DNA of 5,485 nucleotides from Oscillospiraceae bacterium (GTDB lineage: Bacteria; Bacillota; Clostridia; Oscillospirales; Ethanoligenentaceae), in contig DOXU01000094.1 in NCBI GenBank assembly GCA_003518885.1, positions 1 to 5,485 on the forward strand, written 5' to 3'. The notes beneath the pieces were generated by a model. The model made no database searches and was not told the origin of the DNA. It worked only from the letters and a program-made list of their open reading frames with translations. A program made the position numbers and the translations under genes. Below, piece after piece: positions 5,418-5,485 of this stretch. Positions within the stretch are counted from its first letter, which is position 1; every line of letters begins with the position of its first letter.

Positions 5418-5485
5418 CAATGCCTTGATTCGACATTGTCTGTTTACCATCTCATAGTGTCTCCACTACTCCGCGGCAGCAACCC
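5418..5485. other. Gene-free edge sequence with a GNRA-capped hairpin
   Basis: No open frame of note. On the minus strand TAGTG-GAGA-CACTA forms a 5-bp hairpin with a GAGA (GNRA-type) loop near 5450-5468. Further pairing CAATG/CATTG lies just downstream. It could be the start of a longer structured RNA or the tail of a neighbouring unit; the window ends too soon to say. Confidence 0.25.

Noticed and set aside
5221..5485. Known T-box, M-box, yybP-ykoY or czcD riboswitch in the transporter leader
   Set aside because: I could not find their hallmark conserved strings, for example the T-box GGGTGGNACCGCG. An Infernal search would settle it.

Overview
The window looks like chromosomal DNA of a low- to mid-GC Gram-positive bacterium, most likely a Bacillales-type Firmicute. 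The signs are strong GGAGG-type ribosome binding sites, lipobox-type lipoprotein signal peptides on solute-binding proteins, sigma-A promoters with TTGACA and 17-bp spacers, and a stem plus U-tract terminator. I cannot name a species. Every convincing gene is on the minus strand, so transcription runs from high to low coordinates.

Transcription unit 1 (about 5485 down to 3918) is one gene for an NRAMP-fold divalent cation transporter with an atypical metal site: DAGG in TM1 instead of DPGN, and TPY in TM6 instead of MPH. It is preceded by a 265-bp gene-free leader. The leader holds a lone TATAAT box, a GC-rich stem-loop, three related complementary segments that can form two mutually exclusive hairpins, and a possible 21-codon leader ORF that stops one base before the transporter start. 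A clear intrinsic terminator closes the unit.

Transcription unit 2 (about 3907 down past position 1) is an ABC-import locus of the NitT/TauT/SsuA (NMT1-like) class. It holds two tandem lipoprotein solute-binding genes whose products are about 75% identical, then a ROK-family wHTH regulator, then the first 46 codons of the ABC ATPase, which leaves the window within its Walker A motif. The permease is presumably beyond position 1. Each binding-protein gene has its own promoter. The two promoters share the same layout: a 13-nt element upstream of -35, TTGACA, a 17-nt spacer, the -10 box, then a 28-nt block (24/28 identical) over the expected start site. This block contains the palindrome TATACGTATA and an AGC-n-CATG-n-GCT half-palindrome. 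The unit therefore appears to have arisen by duplication of promoter, operator and binding-protein gene together.

The ROK protein keeps its DNA-binding domain and zinc cluster but has lost the kinase phosphate loop, the catalytic Asp and the sugar-contacting Glu. It is thus a plausible dedicated transcription factor for this locus, responding to something other than a phosphorylatable sugar. The transported substrate cannot be fixed from sequence; aliphatic sulfonate or taurine-like compounds are the family default. I saw no mobile element, CRISPR array, tRNA or rRNA.
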